Shown here: piece by piece, positions 32,990-42,929 of the stretch
How the letters are laid out: each line of letters begins with the position of its first letter
Numbering within the stretch: position 1 is the first letter of the stretch
NCBI RefSeq assembly: GCF_042649045.1
Contig: NZ_JBHSEF010000011.1
Coordinates: 248,001-312,000, forward strand
DNA: 64,000 nt
Reading direction: 5' to 3'
DNA from: Chryseomicrobium palamuruense
GTDB lineage: Bacteria > Bacillota > Bacilli > Bacillales_A > Planococcaceae
Position numbers and translations under genes: made by a program
Notes under the pieces: generated by a model
The model's input: only the letters and a program-made list of their open reading frames with translations
What the model was told of the DNA's origin: nothing
The model's database searches: none

Positions 32990-34252
32990 CTAGATTAGCA
33001 ATTCAAATAGAATAGAATCGTTATTGACTTCTTTATACTCAAAGCCATTCACTTTCAATCGCTCAATGAGTGCAGGGTAGTCTTCAGGGTCATGAAGTTC
33101 AATACCTATCAGGGCAGGGCCACTTTCTTTATTATTCTTCTTAGTGTATTCAAATGTAGTGATATCATCTTCCGGACCTAATACGTCATGCAAGAACTGA
33201 CGAAGTGCACCGGAACGTTGAGGAAACTTTACAAGGAAATAATGAAGATAGCCTTCGTATAGGAGTGATTTTTCTTTGATCTCTTGCATGCGTGAAATAT
33301 CATTATTTCCACCACTTACGACCAACACTACTTTTTTGCCCCGAATGTCTTCTCTTAAACTTTCAAGTGCTGCAATGGGTAGTGCTCCTGCTGGTTCTAC
33401 CACAATAGCGTGTTGATTATACATCTCTAAGATGGTTGTACAAACTTTACCTTCCGGAACTTGAATGAGCTTATCGACATATTGAAAAGCAACTTGAAAC
33501 GTTTCATTTCCTACGCATTGAACCGCTGCGCCATCTACAAATTTGTCGATTCGCTCGAGTGAAACTGGACGTTCAGCTTCAAAAGCGGCTTTCATACTTG
33601 CTGCACCAGCTGGCTCTGCACCAACTAATATTGTTTGAGGGGATACATTCTTGATGTAGCTAGCCATACCTGCAATCAAACCGCCACCTCCAATACTCGC
33701 CACAATCATATCGACAGGTCCTTCACTGTCTTGAAGGATTTCCACGGCAACTGTTCCTTGACCAGCCATCACATCCGGATCATCAAATGGGTGTATAAAT
33801 AGAGCACCTGTTTCTTGTGAAAAGTGAGATGCACTCTTTGCTGAGTCATCGAACGTATCTCCTTCTAAACGTATCTCTACAAAGTCTGCACCAAACATTC
33901 GAACTTGGTTGACTTTTTGTTTAGGGGTCGTTTTTGGCATGAAAATGGTTCCCTGAATTTGAAGAGCAGAACACGCATATGCAACGCCTTGGGCATGGTT
34001 GCCCGCGGAGGCACAGACAATATGACGTTCACGTGCTTTTTTTTCTACAGTGGCTATTTTATAGTAAGCTCCACGCAACTTGAAGGACCTTACGACTTGT
34101 AAATCCTCTCGTTTCAGATAAATTTCCGCATCATAGACCTTACTAAGCAATTCACTTCGTTGTAAAGGTGTATGAATGACAATATCTTTTAGTTGGTGAT
34201 AGGCCTTTATTACGTCCTCCACTTTGACGGATTGTTCATCAGTTTGCACCAT
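32990..34252 (-). CDS. ilvA: Threonine dehydratase, biosynthetic
   Basis: PLP enzyme converting threonine to 2-oxobutanoate, entry to isoleucine synthesis. The 420-residue protein has the PLP lysine at 58 in SFKLRGAYY, SAGNHAQGVA, the glycine-rich phosphate cup IGGGGLIAGMA and VSGGNND. It ends with one ACT-like regulatory domain (about 335-420, FLVKFPQRSGALRQFL), as in Bacillus IlvA, which is expected to sense isoleucine and valine. It is monocistronic on the minus strand, without the other ilv genes. gltC lies upstream on the same strand, separated by about 65 bases. Confidence 0.94.
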   Translation of the reverse strand: MVQTDEQSVKVEDVIKAYHQLKDIVIHTPLQRSELLSKVYDAEIYLKREDLQVVRSFKLRGAYYKIATVEKKARERHIVCASAGNHAQGVAYACSALQIQGTIFMPKTTPKQKVNQVRMFGADFVEIRLEGDTFDDSAKSASHFSQETGALFIHPFDDPDVMAGQGTVAVEILQDSEGPVDMIVASIGGGGLIAGMASYIKNVSPQTILVGAEPAGAASMKAAFEAERPVSLERIDKFVDGAAVQCVGNETFQVAFQYVDKLIQVPEGKVCTTILEMYNQHAIVVEPAGALPIAALESLREDIRGKKVVLVVSGGNNDISRMQEIKEKSLLYEGYLHYFLVKFPQRSGALRQFLHDVLGPEDDITTFEYTKKNNKESGPALIGIELHDPEDYPALIERLKVNGFEYKEVNNDSILFELLI

Positions 34253-34318
34253 TCAACCACAACCTTTTCAGAATATTGCTATAGTTTAACACATCAACTC
34301 GTTGAATAGATAGAGAAT

Positions 34319-35221
34319 TTACAAATACTGATTCATTCGTTTAAAAAACTCAACCGAAAAGTCGATAAAGATTTTTTCCGAGGGAGTAAGAGCACGCGAT
34401 TTAGGAGTAATTAATCCGACAGATCGTTGTAATACAGGCGTTTGGATTTTTACTTTTTGTGTGAACCGCATGCCTTGCTCTGTCAGAGTACTTTCCGGAA
34501 GAATCGTTAAACCAAGACCTGCGGCAACAAGTCCTTTGATTGCATCTAAATCTTCCCCAATCGAACTGATTTGTGGTTGAAATCCTACCGATTTACACGC
34601 AGAAACGACCGTCTGATGGAGAACAAAATCATCAGGAAATAAGATGAACGGTTCATTTTTTAATTCTGCAAGATGAATAAATGGTTGCTTCGCCAGTCGG
34701 TGCTGATGAGGCACAAGCAGGGAAAACTTCTCAGTAAAGAGTTCAGTTGACTGAAGGTCATTATCTTGATTCGGAAGTGGACCAATGAACGATAAGTTGA
34801 TATCACGCTCTTTCACAGCATTCACTAAAAAATGATAATTTCCTTGTCTTAATTGAAATTTAACATCTGGATGCTCTTTCCGAAATGCTGAAATAACACT
34901 CGGCAGAAGCTGTGTTGCAAAACTACTCGGAAAACCGATGCGAATAATTCCTTTTTCCGGATTTAAGTACGTATTCACCATTTCTACTCCATAATCCAGT
35001 TCTGAAAGTGCGCGGTCGACGTGTGTTAGAAAATCTTTCCCTATCGATGTCAACTTAATGTTTCTACCAATTCGGTCGAACAGTTGAACACCCAGTTCTT
35101 GTTCTAAATTGCTAATCTGACGTGAAATTGCGGACTGAGCTACATGAAGAGATAGCGCCGCATCTGAAATATGTTCTCTTTTTGCAACTTCTTTAAAATA
35201 GATTAATTGGCGTAATTCCAA
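34319..35221 (-). CDS. gltC: LysR-type regulator GltC
   Basis: Activator of glutamate synthase genes. The TTG at 35221 gives 300 residues beginning (M)ELRQLIYFKEVAKREH, which aligns end to end with B. subtilis GltC; an earlier in-frame TTG at 35245 would run through the operator dyad. The N-terminal winged helix (SLHVAQSAISRQISNLEQEL) is followed by an effector domain with GEDLDAIKGLVAAGLG, a GltC-typical segment. GltC responds to 2-oxoglutarate and glutamate in B. subtilis. It is divergent from gltA, the standard arrangement. Confidence 0.92.
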   Translation of the reverse strand: MELRQLIYFKEVAKREHISDAALSLHVAQSAISRQISNLEQELGVQLFDRIGRNIKLTSIGKDFLTHVDRALSELDYGVEMVNTYLNPEKGIIRIGFPSSFATQLLPSVISAFRKEHPDVKFQLRQGNYHFLVNAVKERDINLSFIGPLPNQDNDLQSTELFTEKFSLLVPHQHRLAKQPFIHLAELKNEPFILFPDDFVLHQTVVSACKSVGFQPQISSIGEDLDAIKGLVAAGLGLTILPESTLTEQGMRFTQKVKIQTPVLQRSVGLITPKSRALTPSEKIFIDFSVEFFKRMNQYL

Positions 35222-35239
35222 GGGTTTCAACTCTTTCGT

Positions 35240-35252
35240 TCTCAATATGAGA
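35240..35252. promoter_or_regulatory. Candidate GltC operator dyad
   Basis: TCTCA-ATA-TGAGA is a perfect five-base inverted repeat in the gltC/gltA intergenic region, of the T-N11-A LysR type. Its place near the gltC start is as expected for autorepression and divergent activation. Confidence 0.55.
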
Positions 35253-35274
35253 TGATTTTAATACTTATTATATA

Positions 35275-35303
35275 TTGTTTATATCATTTTGAAAACTTAC
35301 ACT
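35275..35303 (+). promoter_or_regulatory. Possible gltA promoter
   Basis: TTGTTT (35275-35280), 17 bases, TACACT (35298-35303), both weak, consistent with a promoter needing an activator. Confidence 0.45.
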
Positions 35304-35337
35304 ATTTATACACAAAGATGACATGGAGGGATGCTTG

Positions 35338-38300
35338 ATGACATTTCATCGCTATCCGAAACCACAAGGATTATATGACCCACGAGAAGAACATGATGCA
35401 TGCGGAATTGGTCTGTATGCCAATATAAAAGGTATAGCAAGCCATGATATCGTCACGGATGGATTAGAAATGTTATACCGTCTTGATCACCGAGCAGGGA
35501 GAGGTCACGATTACCGTACGGGAGATGGGGCAGGAATCATGGTTCAGATACCGGATGCTTTGTATCGACAAATAACCAGCTTCCCTCTTCCGCCTCAAGG
35601 AGATTATGCCATTGGAATGTTCTTTTTCCCACAACAAGATGAAGTCAATCAAGAGGCGAGAATCCACATTGCAGATTTAATCGAAGAAATCAGAGGGTTG
35701 TCGTTTATTTCTTGGAGAGAAGTCCCTGTGAACGGTATGGACCTAACAGAGTCTGCTCGCTCTACTCAACCCGTTATTGAGCAATTGTTTATTGAAAAAT
35801 CTTATGAAATGGATCATTTATCATTTGAGAGAAAACTTTATATCTTCCGCAAGCGATTTGAAAATTGGTTGCTTAAACAAGGCTATGAAATTTATGTCGC
35901 CTCTCTATCCAGTGAGACACTCGTCTTCAAAGGGTTGCTAACGCCAAAAGAAGTAAGTGAATTTTATGTAGACTTACAGGACAAGCGTTTTATTTCTGCA
36001 TATAGTCTCGTGCATTCCCGCTATAGTACGAATACATTCCCTAGTTGGAAGAGAGCACACCCGAATCGATACCTTGTTCATAATGGAGAAATTAATACAC
36101 TTCAAGGCAATGTCAACTGGATGAAAGCACGTGAAAAACAACTTGTCACGGAAGCCTTTGGGGAAGATTTATCGTATCTCTTACCTATCATCGATGAGTC
36201 TGGAAGTGACTCTTCCATGCTTGACAATGCATTTGAATTCTTAGTATTAGCAGGTCGTTCACCGGCTCATGCGGCAATGATGATGATTCCCGAACCATGG
36301 AGTGAAGAGAATCCTCATATGAACCCGGAAAAAGAAGCATTCTATACGTATCATTCAATGTTTATGGAGCCGTGGGATGGCCCGACAGCGATTTGTTTCA
36401 CAAACGGTAAACAAATCGGAGCTGTACTTGACCGAAACGGCCTACGTCCTGCGCGTTATTATGTTACGAAAGATGACCGCATCATTTATTCTTCTGAAGT
36501 AGGTGTTGTTGACGTAGAAGAAGACATGATTGTGACAAAGGAGCGTTTAAGTCCGGGTAAAATGCTAGTCATTGATTTAGAACAAGGTCGCATCGTATCC
36601 GACACGGAATTAAAACAACAACTTGCATCAGAAAAACCTTACACCGCTTGGTTGCAACAAATGCAAGTTCTCGAGGGGTCTAAAGAACTTGTCGAGAATG
36701 TTTCAGACCTACTTTATAAACAGCATTTAAACCAACTGACATTTGAAGATGTACACAAATATTTGCTTCCTCTCGCAATTGAAGGAAAAGACCCAGTCGG
36801 TTCCATGGGGAATGATACGCCGCTAGCTGTATTATCCGACCGTCCGCAGTCGCTTTTTACGTACTTTAAGCAGTTGTTTGCTCAAGTCACGAATCCACCG
36901 ATCGATTCGATTCGAGAGAAAGTAGTCACGTCGACGATATCTTATTTAGGGCCGGAAGGAAATCTACTTGAGCCTAACGAAGAAAATGCTAAACGAATCC
37001 AACTCAAAAGTCCCGTTTTGAAAGCGAGTGAAGTCAATCAATTACGAAATCATCCGTTGTTCTCGATGGCGACTCTATCTTTAGCATTTACAGGGTCATT
37101 ACAAGACAAGATGGACTCCTTATGTACAGAGACAGATCAAGCAATGGAAGAAGGACATGCATTTATTTTACTTTCAGACAGAGAGGCATCACAGGGTAAT
37201 ACAATTGTTCCGATTTTGTTAGCAGCGAGTGGTATTCACCATCACCTGGTCCGACAAGGTGTTCGTACGAAAGTCTCCATCCTAATTGAATCTGCAGAAG
37301 TAAAAGAAGTTCACCATGTAGCTGCATTGCTCGGGTATGGTGCAGACGCTATCTATCCATATTTAATATACGCAACTCTGCAACAAGCCATTAATGAGGG
37401 ACATATCAGCAAGACTTATGAAGAAGTGGTTTCCGCTACGGTCAAGGGGTTGACAGACGGCGTCGTCAAAGTCATGGCGAAGATGGGGATTTCAACCATT
37501 CAAAGTTATCGCGGCGCTCAAATATTTGAAGCGGTAGGAATTGGTCACGATGTTATCGACCGCTACTTTACAGGAACAAAATCCCAACTGGGCGGAATCA
37601 ATTTAGAGACCATTCAAAAAGAGGCTGAGCTGAAAGTGAACTATGCACTTGAACATGCCATGTCACCACTCGATTCAGGGAGCCAGTACCAGTGGCGTGC
37701 AAATGGGGAACACCATGCCTTTCATCCGAAGACGATTCACACGCTCCAGTGGGCGACACGTAAAAACGATACCGGGCTTTACCGCCAATATGCAGAGATG
37801 GCCAATGAAGAACGTATCGGATTTTTACGTAACTTATTTGATATTCGTTCAGAACGAAAAGCCATCCCTCTTGAAGAAGTTGAACCTGCGAGCCAAATCG
37901 TGCGTCGGTTCAAGTCAGGCGCGATGTCATTTGGATCAATTTCAAAAGAAGCACATGAAACGTTAGCCATTGCCATGAACCGTTTAGGTGGTAAGAGTAA
38001 TAGTGGGGAAGGTGGAGAACACCCTTCTCGTTACAAGAAAGATACAAACGGCGACTTCAGACGAAGTGCCATCAAACAAGTTGCTTCTGGACGTTTCGGA
38101 GTTAAAGCGGTTTACCTTTCACAAGCTGAAGAATTGCAAATCAAAATGGCACAAGGAGCAAAGCCGGGGGAAGGCGGCCAGTTACCTGGTAAGAAAGTGT
38201 ATCCTTGGGTGGCCGATGTTCGTGGATCCACACCAGGTGTTGGATTGATTTCGCCACCTCCACACCATGATATTTATTCGATTGAGGATATGGCCCAACT

Positions 38301-39834
38301 CATCCACGATTTGAAGAATGCCAATCGTCATGCACGAATCAGTGTCAAGCTGGTCTCAAAAGGCGGTGTAGGGACGATTGCAGCAGGTGTTGCAAAAGGT
38401 TCAGCTGACGTCATCGTCATATCGGGATATGACGGTGGAACGGGAGCCTCTCCTAAAACAAGTATCACTCATGCAGGACTGCCTTGGGAACTCGGACTTG
38501 CAGAAGCTCATCAAACGTTGATGCTAAATGGTCTGCGAGACCGTGTAACGTTAGAGACCGACGGGAAATTGATGACTGGAAAGGACGTATTACTTGCTGC
38601 TCTTCTTGGGGCTGAAGAATTTGCGTTCGCCACAGCACCTCTTATTGTCATGGGTTGTATAATGATGCGTGCCTGTCACCTCGATACATGTCCAGTTGGA
38701 ATTGCCACTCAAAATCCGGAGCTGCGTGACAAATTCACAGGAACTTCCGATTATGTGGTGAACTACATGCACTTTGTTGCTGAAGAACTGCGTGAGTGGA
38801 TGGCGAAACTTGGCTTCCGCACAATAGATGAACTTGTCGGACATACCGAAGTCTTGCATGTTTCTGAACGAGCAAAAAGTCATTGGAAAGCCGGCCAACT
38901 CGATTTGACGACTCTCCTACATCGTCCCGAAGGCACGCGTATCAAATCTCGCGAACAAGATCATCAGTTGGAGAAATCACTTGACCTTACTGTTCTACTT
39001 CCGCAACTTAAAGTGGCGATTGAGCAAGGGGAACCCGTAACCATTTCTTCACCTGTTCGAAACACTGACCGTGTGGTGGGAACTATTGTCGGACATGAGA
39101 TCACCAAACAGTACGGAGAAGCAGGACTACCGAATGATCATATCCAACTTCATTTACATGGTCATGCTGGTCAAAGCTTAGGTGCTTATACACCGAATGG
39201 TATGACGATCCGTTTGACAGGCGATGCCAATGATTACCTAGGAAAAGGGTTGTCGGGTGGTAAATTAATTCTACAGTCTCCTTTAAAAGGACATGCAGAA
39301 TCCAACATGATTGCAGGGAATGTGACTTTTTACGGAGCCACTTCAGGCAAAGCGTACTTAAACGGGCGTGCAGGTGAACGATTTGCTGTCCGCAATTCCG
39401 GAGCATCCATTGTGGTCGAAGGGATTGGAGATCATGGGTGTGAATATATGACCGGTGGTCGTGTGGTCATCCTAGGTGATATCGGTAAAAATTTTGGGGC
39501 CGGAATGTCTGGCGGTTCTGCCTATATTTTGTGTGAAGATACACAAATTCCAGTTTCCTATTTTAATCATGAGATGATTCGTTTAACGAAGATTGAAGAG
39601 GATAAAGAATACCATGAAGTCCGAAAATTGATCATGGACCACTTCTATTACACAGAAAGTACGAAAGCACAAGACGTGTTAATGAACTGGGATGTCGTGA
39701 AATATCAGTTCTTGAAAGTGGAACCTGTGGAATATGCAATGATGAAAAGACGTATTGCTGAACTCGAAGAACAAGGAATGGAAAAAGATACTGCCGCACT
39801 CAATGCCTTTTACGGGGCAACTGTCGGCTCCTAA
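35338..39834 (+). CDS. gltA: Glutamate synthase (NADPH) large subunit
   Basis: Makes two glutamates from glutamine and 2-oxoglutarate with electrons from the small subunit. The ATG at 35338, with GGAGGG seven bases upstream, gives 1498 residues and puts the amidotransferase nucleophile at Cys22 (DACGIGLYAN), the usual cleavage position after a 21-residue propeptide. The FMN barrel has GAMSFGSISKEAHETLA and the 3Fe-4S ligands in CIMMRACHLDTC (C-x5-C-x4-C). The C-terminal beta-helix carries repeated G-x-x-G-x-x-x-G turns (GGRVVILGDIGKNFGAGMSG). Called gltB in E. coli. It forms an operon with the small subunit and is controlled by GltC. Confidence 0.97.
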   Translation: MTFHRYPKPQGLYDPREEHDACGIGLYANIKGIASHDIVTDGLEMLYRLDHRAGRGHDYRTGDGAGIMVQIPDALYRQITSFPLPPQGDYAIGMFFFPQQDEVNQEARIHIADLIEEIRGLSFISWREVPVNGMDLTESARSTQPVIEQLFIEKSYEMDHLSFERKLYIFRKRFENWLLKQGYEIYVASLSSETLVFKGLLTPKEVSEFYVDLQDKRFISAYSLVHSRYSTNTFPSWKRAHPNRYLVHNGEINTLQGNVNWMKAREKQLVTEAFGEDLSYLLPIIDESGSDSSMLDNAFEFLVLAGRSPAHAAMMMIPEPWSEENPHMNPEKEAFYTYHSMFMEPWDGPTAICFTNGKQIGAVLDRNGLRPARYYVTKDDRIIYSSEVGVVDVEEDMIVTKERLSPGKMLVIDLEQGRIVSDTELKQQLASEKPYTAWLQQMQVLEGSKELVENVSDLLYKQHLNQLTFEDVHKYLLPLAIEGKDPVGSMGNDTPLAVLSDRPQSLFTYFKQLFAQVTNPPIDSIREKVVTSTISYLGPEGNLLEPNEENAKRIQLKSPVLKASEVNQLRNHPLFSMATLSLAFTGSLQDKMDSLCTETDQAMEEGHAFILLSDREASQGNTIVPILLAASGIHHHLVRQGVRTKVSILIESAEVKEVHHVAALLGYGADAIYPYLIYATLQQAINEGHISKTYEEVVSATVKGLTDGVVKVMAKMGISTIQSYRGAQIFEAVGIGHDVIDRYFTGTKSQLGGINLETIQKEAELKVNYALEHAMSPLDSGSQYQWRANGEHHAFHPKTIHTLQWATRKNDTGLYRQYAEMANEERIGFLRNLFDIRSERKAIPLEEVEPASQIVRRFKSGAMSFGSISKEAHETLAIAMNRLGGKSNSGEGGEHPSRYKKDTNGDFRRSAIKQVASGRFGVKAVYLSQAEELQIKMAQGAKPGEGGQLPGKKVYPWVADVRGSTPGVGLISPPPHHDIYSIEDMAQLIHDLKNANRHARISVKLVSKGGVGTIAAGVAKGSADVIVISGYDGGTGASPKTSITHAGLPWELGLAEAHQTLMLNGLRDRVTLETDGKLMTGKDVLLAALLGAEEFAFATAPLIVMGCIMMRACHLDTCPVGIATQNPELRDKFTGTSDYVVNYMHFVAEELREWMAKLGFRTIDELVGHTEVLHVSERAKSHWKAGQLDLTTLLHRPEGTRIKSREQDHQLEKSLDLTVLLPQLKVAIEQGEPVTISSPVRNTDRVVGTIVGHEITKQYGEAGLPNDHIQLHLHGHAGQSLGAYTPNGMTIRLTGDANDYLGKGLSGGKLILQSPLKGHAESNMIAGNVTFYGATSGKAYLNGRAGERFAVRNSGASIVVEGIGDHGCEYMTGGRVVILGDIGKNFGAGMSGGSAYILCEDTQIPVSYFNHEMIRLTKIEEDKEYHEVRKLIMDHFYYTESTKAQDVLMNWDVVKYQFLKVEPVEYAMMKRRIAELEEQGMEKDTAALNAFYGATVGS

Positions 39835-39845
39835 GGAGTGAGCGT

Positions 39846-41321
39846 ATGGGAAAACCTACAGGATTTATGGAATATAAAAGAGAAAAGCCGCACGAAGAGC
39901 CACCAAAGAAGCGAATTAAACATTTTGGAGAATACGGGGAACGATTTACCGATGAACAGCTCAAAGTGCAAGGTGCACGGTGCATGGATTGTGGTACACC
40001 GTTTTGTCATATGGGGATAGAAATCCGTGGTGTTGCAGCCGGGTGTCCGATACAAAATGTGATTCCTGAGTGGAACGACCTGGTCTATCGAGGTCAGTGG
40101 AAAGATGCACTCGACCGCTTACTCATGACGAATAATTTTCCCGAATTCACAGGTCGTGTCTGTCCAGCTCCATGTGAAAGTTCCTGTACACTAGCGATTT
40201 CAGAACCTGCTGTAGCTATTAAAGGAATTGAGCGCAGCATTATCGACAAGGGATTCGAAGAAGGATGGATCACTCCGCGCATTCCAAAGACGCGAACAGG
40301 GAAGAAAATCGCCATCGTTGGTTCAGGCCCAGCTGGACTCACTGCAGCGGATGATTTAAACCAAGATGGTCACCAAGTGACCGTCTTTGAACGGGACGAT
40401 CGTCCAGGTGGCCTTTTGATGTACGGGATCCCGTCAATGAAACTCGATAAAGATGTCGTGTTAAGACGTGTACACCTTCTCTCACAGGAAGGAATCCAAT
40501 TCATTGTCAACTGTGAAATTGGGAAAGACCGGACATTGGACGAATTAAAAGAAGAATTTGATGCGGTTATTTTATGTGTAGGTGCTCAGCGTCAGCGAGT
40601 TCTCCATCTCCCAGGAGATGACGCCGATGGTATCATTCCTGCGATGACTTACCTATCCTCGACAACTAAAAGTCTTTTAGATGGTGAGAAGAAAGCACCT
40701 ATTGATGTGAAAGGCAAACATGTTCTTGTCATCGGTGGAGGCGATACTGGAGCAGACTGTGTGGCCACTGCGCTTAGACAAAAATGCAAATCGGTTGTCC
40801 AGTTTGGTAAGCATCCGCGACTCGGGAATGACCGAGATAATGATCATATGTGGCCAGCCGACCCAGGAATATTTAAAATGGATTATGCCTACGAGGAAGC
40901 GGAAGCTGTTACGGGCAAAGACCCACGAGAATATTTGATTCAAACAAAAAGGATTGAAAAAGATGCTTCAGGGAAAGTAACTGCCCTTCATACAATTGAG
41001 ATGGATAAAGTGATGGGAGAAGATGGGTTTCACTATTTCCGTGAGATTCCTGGTTCGGAAAGAGTATGGCTAGCTGATGTAGTGTTTGTCGCAATTGGTT
41101 TTGAAGGAATTGACTTGGAAGTTACAGAAGGCACTGATCTTGAACTTTCTAGTAACCGTATTCGCGCTTCACGTACAAGCTACGCAACAAATTTGCCAGG
41201 CGTCTTCACAGCTGGAGATGCACGCCGCGGACAAAGTCTCGTCGTGTGGGCTATTAAAGAAGGAAAAGAAGCCGCCCAGAAAGTTAACACGTATCTAGTG
41301 AAAGAAAAAGTCGCAATATAG
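39846..41321 (+). CDS. gltB: Glutamate synthase small subunit
   Basis: FAD and Fe-S subunit that takes electrons from NADPH and passes them to GltA. The 491 residues show two N-terminal cysteine clusters for 4Fe-4S centres (CMDCGTPFCH and CPAPCESSC), the FAD site GSGPAGLTAADDL with ERDDRPGGLLMYGIP, the NADPH site IGGGDTGADCVATA and the C-terminal TAGDARRGQSLVVWAI. It starts 12 bases after gltA behind AAGGAG. Called gltD in E. coli. A strong terminator follows. Confidence 0.97.
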   Translation: MGKPTGFMEYKREKPHEEPPKKRIKHFGEYGERFTDEQLKVQGARCMDCGTPFCHMGIEIRGVAAGCPIQNVIPEWNDLVYRGQWKDALDRLLMTNNFPEFTGRVCPAPCESSCTLAISEPAVAIKGIERSIIDKGFEEGWITPRIPKTRTGKKIAIVGSGPAGLTAADDLNQDGHQVTVFERDDRPGGLLMYGIPSMKLDKDVVLRRVHLLSQEGIQFIVNCEIGKDRTLDELKEEFDAVILCVGAQRQRVLHLPGDDADGIIPAMTYLSSTTKSLLDGEKKAPIDVKGKHVLVIGGGDTGADCVATALRQKCKSVVQFGKHPRLGNDRDNDHMWPADPGIFKMDYAYEEAEAVTGKDPREYLIQTKRIEKDASGKVTALHTIEMDKVMGEDGFHYFREIPGSERVWLADVVFVAIGFEGIDLEVTEGTDLELSSNRIRASRTSYATNLPGVFTAGDARRGQSLVVWAIKEGKEAAQKVNTYLVKEKVAI

Positions 41322-41331
41322 GATTGTTTAG

Positions 41332-41370
41332 AGACCTGTTTTGATTTCATTATCAGAACAGGTCTTTTTT
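41332..41370 (+). terminator. Terminator after gltAB
   Basis: Perfect nine-base stem AGACCTGTT / AACAGGTCT with a 16-base loop and a T run. Confidence 0.85.
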
Positions 41371-41516
41371 CATTATGAGCTTATTTCTCTCGTAAAAGGT
41401 TCACTATATTTTTTAAAAACCGATGGTTATTACTTCACTATACTACTACACTAAAGTTATTTTTCTTTCTATTTTTAGAGTCAAGTGGCATAATAAAAAA
41501 ATAGGAGGCGAAAGTG

Positions 41517-42137
41517 ATGATAGGAATTATAGATTATGGTGCAGGAAACTTACATAGTGTTGAAAAGGCAATCAAGCGACTCGGGTACCCCTCGGTTCGC
41601 ATTGAAGATGGAACCTTCACAAATGTTATTGATCAACTCATTCTCCCTGGTGTAGGACATGCTGAACAAGCAATGCGTCAACTTGACGAGCGCGGGCTGA
41701 CTACTTACATGCAGCGTAAAACGGATGAGGGAATTCCCCTTCTTGGGATTTGTTTAGGTATGCAACTTTTACTCGAGAAAAGTGAAGAGGGAGATACGTC
41801 GTGTCTTGGATACTTACAAGGTACCGTAAGAGAGTTTTCAGTTGAAAATCAGAAAGTGCCTCATATGGGCTGGAATGAAGTAGCTGATTCACAACAACAC
41901 TTCCTACTCAAGGATCTTCCTGACACAACGGATTTCTATTTTGTTCATTCCTATCATGCAGAGCCTAAACATCAAGAGCATATAATTGGTCTCACAAACT
42001 ATGGACACGAATTTGCATCGGCTATAGGAAATGAGCAAATTATGGGTGTGCAGTTTCACCCTGAAAAAAGTGGACAAGCCGGTTTGAAACTTCTCGATAA
42101 TTTCTGTCGATATGCAAAGAAGGTGGAGGCATGTTAA
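41517..42137 (+). CDS. hisH: Imidazole glycerol phosphate synthase glutaminase subunit HisH
   Basis: Class I glutamine amidotransferase that feeds ammonia to HisF. With the ATG at 41517 (AGGAGG eight bases upstream; a GTG at 41514 is also possible) it has 206 residues. Signatures are IIDYGAGNLHSV, the nucleophile elbow GICLGMQLLL with catalytic Cys, VPHMGWNEV, FVHSYHAEP and GVQFHPEKSG with His and Glu of the triad. The stop overlaps hisF by seven bases. Unlike the usual case there is no other his gene nearby; the pair stands alone between gltAB and a convergent gene. Confidence 0.93.
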   Translation: MIGIIDYGAGNLHSVEKAIKRLGYPSVRIEDGTFTNVIDQLILPGVGHAEQAMRQLDERGLTTYMQRKTDEGIPLLGICLGMQLLLEKSEEGDTSCLGYLQGTVREFSVENQKVPHMGWNEVADSQQHFLLKDLPDTTDFYFVHSYHAEPKHQEHIIGLTNYGHEFASAIGNEQIMGVQFHPEKSGQAGLKLLDNFCRYAKKVEAC

Positions 42138-42904
42138 AAAAACGAATTGTTCCAGCAATCGATGTACTCGATGATAAAGCAGTTAAGTATGTCCAGTTCC
42201 GCAATCCGACAATCATTGGGGATCCAGCAGAACTCGGGCGGAAATACTCGGAAGACGGAGCGGATGAACTCATCTATCTCGATACGACCGCTTCTTTGAA
42301 AAATCAAGAGGTCAAATATGAGTGGATTCGTCGAGTCGCGGAAGAAGTGTATATTCCCTTTTCAGTTATTGGAGGGGTTCGGACGATTGAGGATTTTCGG
42401 TTACTTCTTCGAGCAGGTGCGGATAAAGTAGGAGTCAACTCGGCGGCAGTCAACCGTCCTGAACTCTTAAATGAGGCAGCCTCTATCTTTGGAAAGCAAT
42501 GTGTCGTATTAGGGCTGGATGCCATGCCCATTATGAGAGAAGACGGAACGATTGAACGTTGGGAAGTTTATACCCATTCAGGTCACGAAAATTCAGGGCG
42601 TGATGTTATAGAGTGGGCACAAGAAGCTGCTGAACGGGGAGCAGGAGAAATTATCTGTACGAGTATCCATAAGGATGGCATGAAAACCGGTTACGATGTA
42701 GAGCTAATCAAAATCCTTTCCGATAATGTATCGATACCCATCATCGCAAGTGGCGGTGCAGGAAAACTCGAACATATTTCCGAGGTATTCCAAGAAGGTT
42801 ATGCAGATGCAGCTCTTGTTGCATCCATGATTCATTACGGTCATTATTCCATCCAACAAATTAAACAGCATTTAATGGATGAACAGATCCCGGTTCGTAT
42901 TTAA
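42131..42904 (+). CDS. hisF: Imidazole glycerol phosphate synthase cyclase subunit HisF (divergent)
   Basis: TIM-barrel cyclase that uses HisH ammonia to make imidazole glycerol phosphate and AICAR from PRFAR. In the 257 residues, catalytic Asp11 and Asp130 are present, as are Lys19, Lys99, Asn103 and the SGGAG phosphate site. Usual signatures are altered: PCLDV is PAIDV, KGV is KYV and DGT is DGM. The segment VQFRNPTIIGD looks closer to the enterobacterial style than to Bacillus HisF. It may be a true second HisF, a transferred copy, or a HisF relative aminating another substrate. A terminator follows directly. Confidence 0.88.
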   Translation: MLKKRIVPAIDVLDDKAVKYVQFRNPTIIGDPAELGRKYSEDGADELIYLDTTASLKNQEVKYEWIRRVAEEVYIPFSVIGGVRTIEDFRLLLRAGADKVGVNSAAVNRPELLNEAASIFGKQCVVLGLDAMPIMREDGTIERWEVYTHSGHENSGRDVIEWAQEAAERGAGEIICTSIHKDGMKTGYDVELIKILSDNVSIPIIASGGAGKLEHISEVFQEGYADAALVASMIHYGHYSIQQIKQHLMDEQIPVRI

Positions 42905-42929
42905 AAAAGCACCCTGTCGGGTGCTTTTT
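42905..42929. terminator. Terminator between hisF and the convergent Coat F gene
   Basis: AAAAGCACCC (42905-42914) and GGGTGCTTTT (42919-42928) form a perfect ten-base stem with a TGTC loop; A and T tracts make it work on both strands. Confidence 0.88.
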
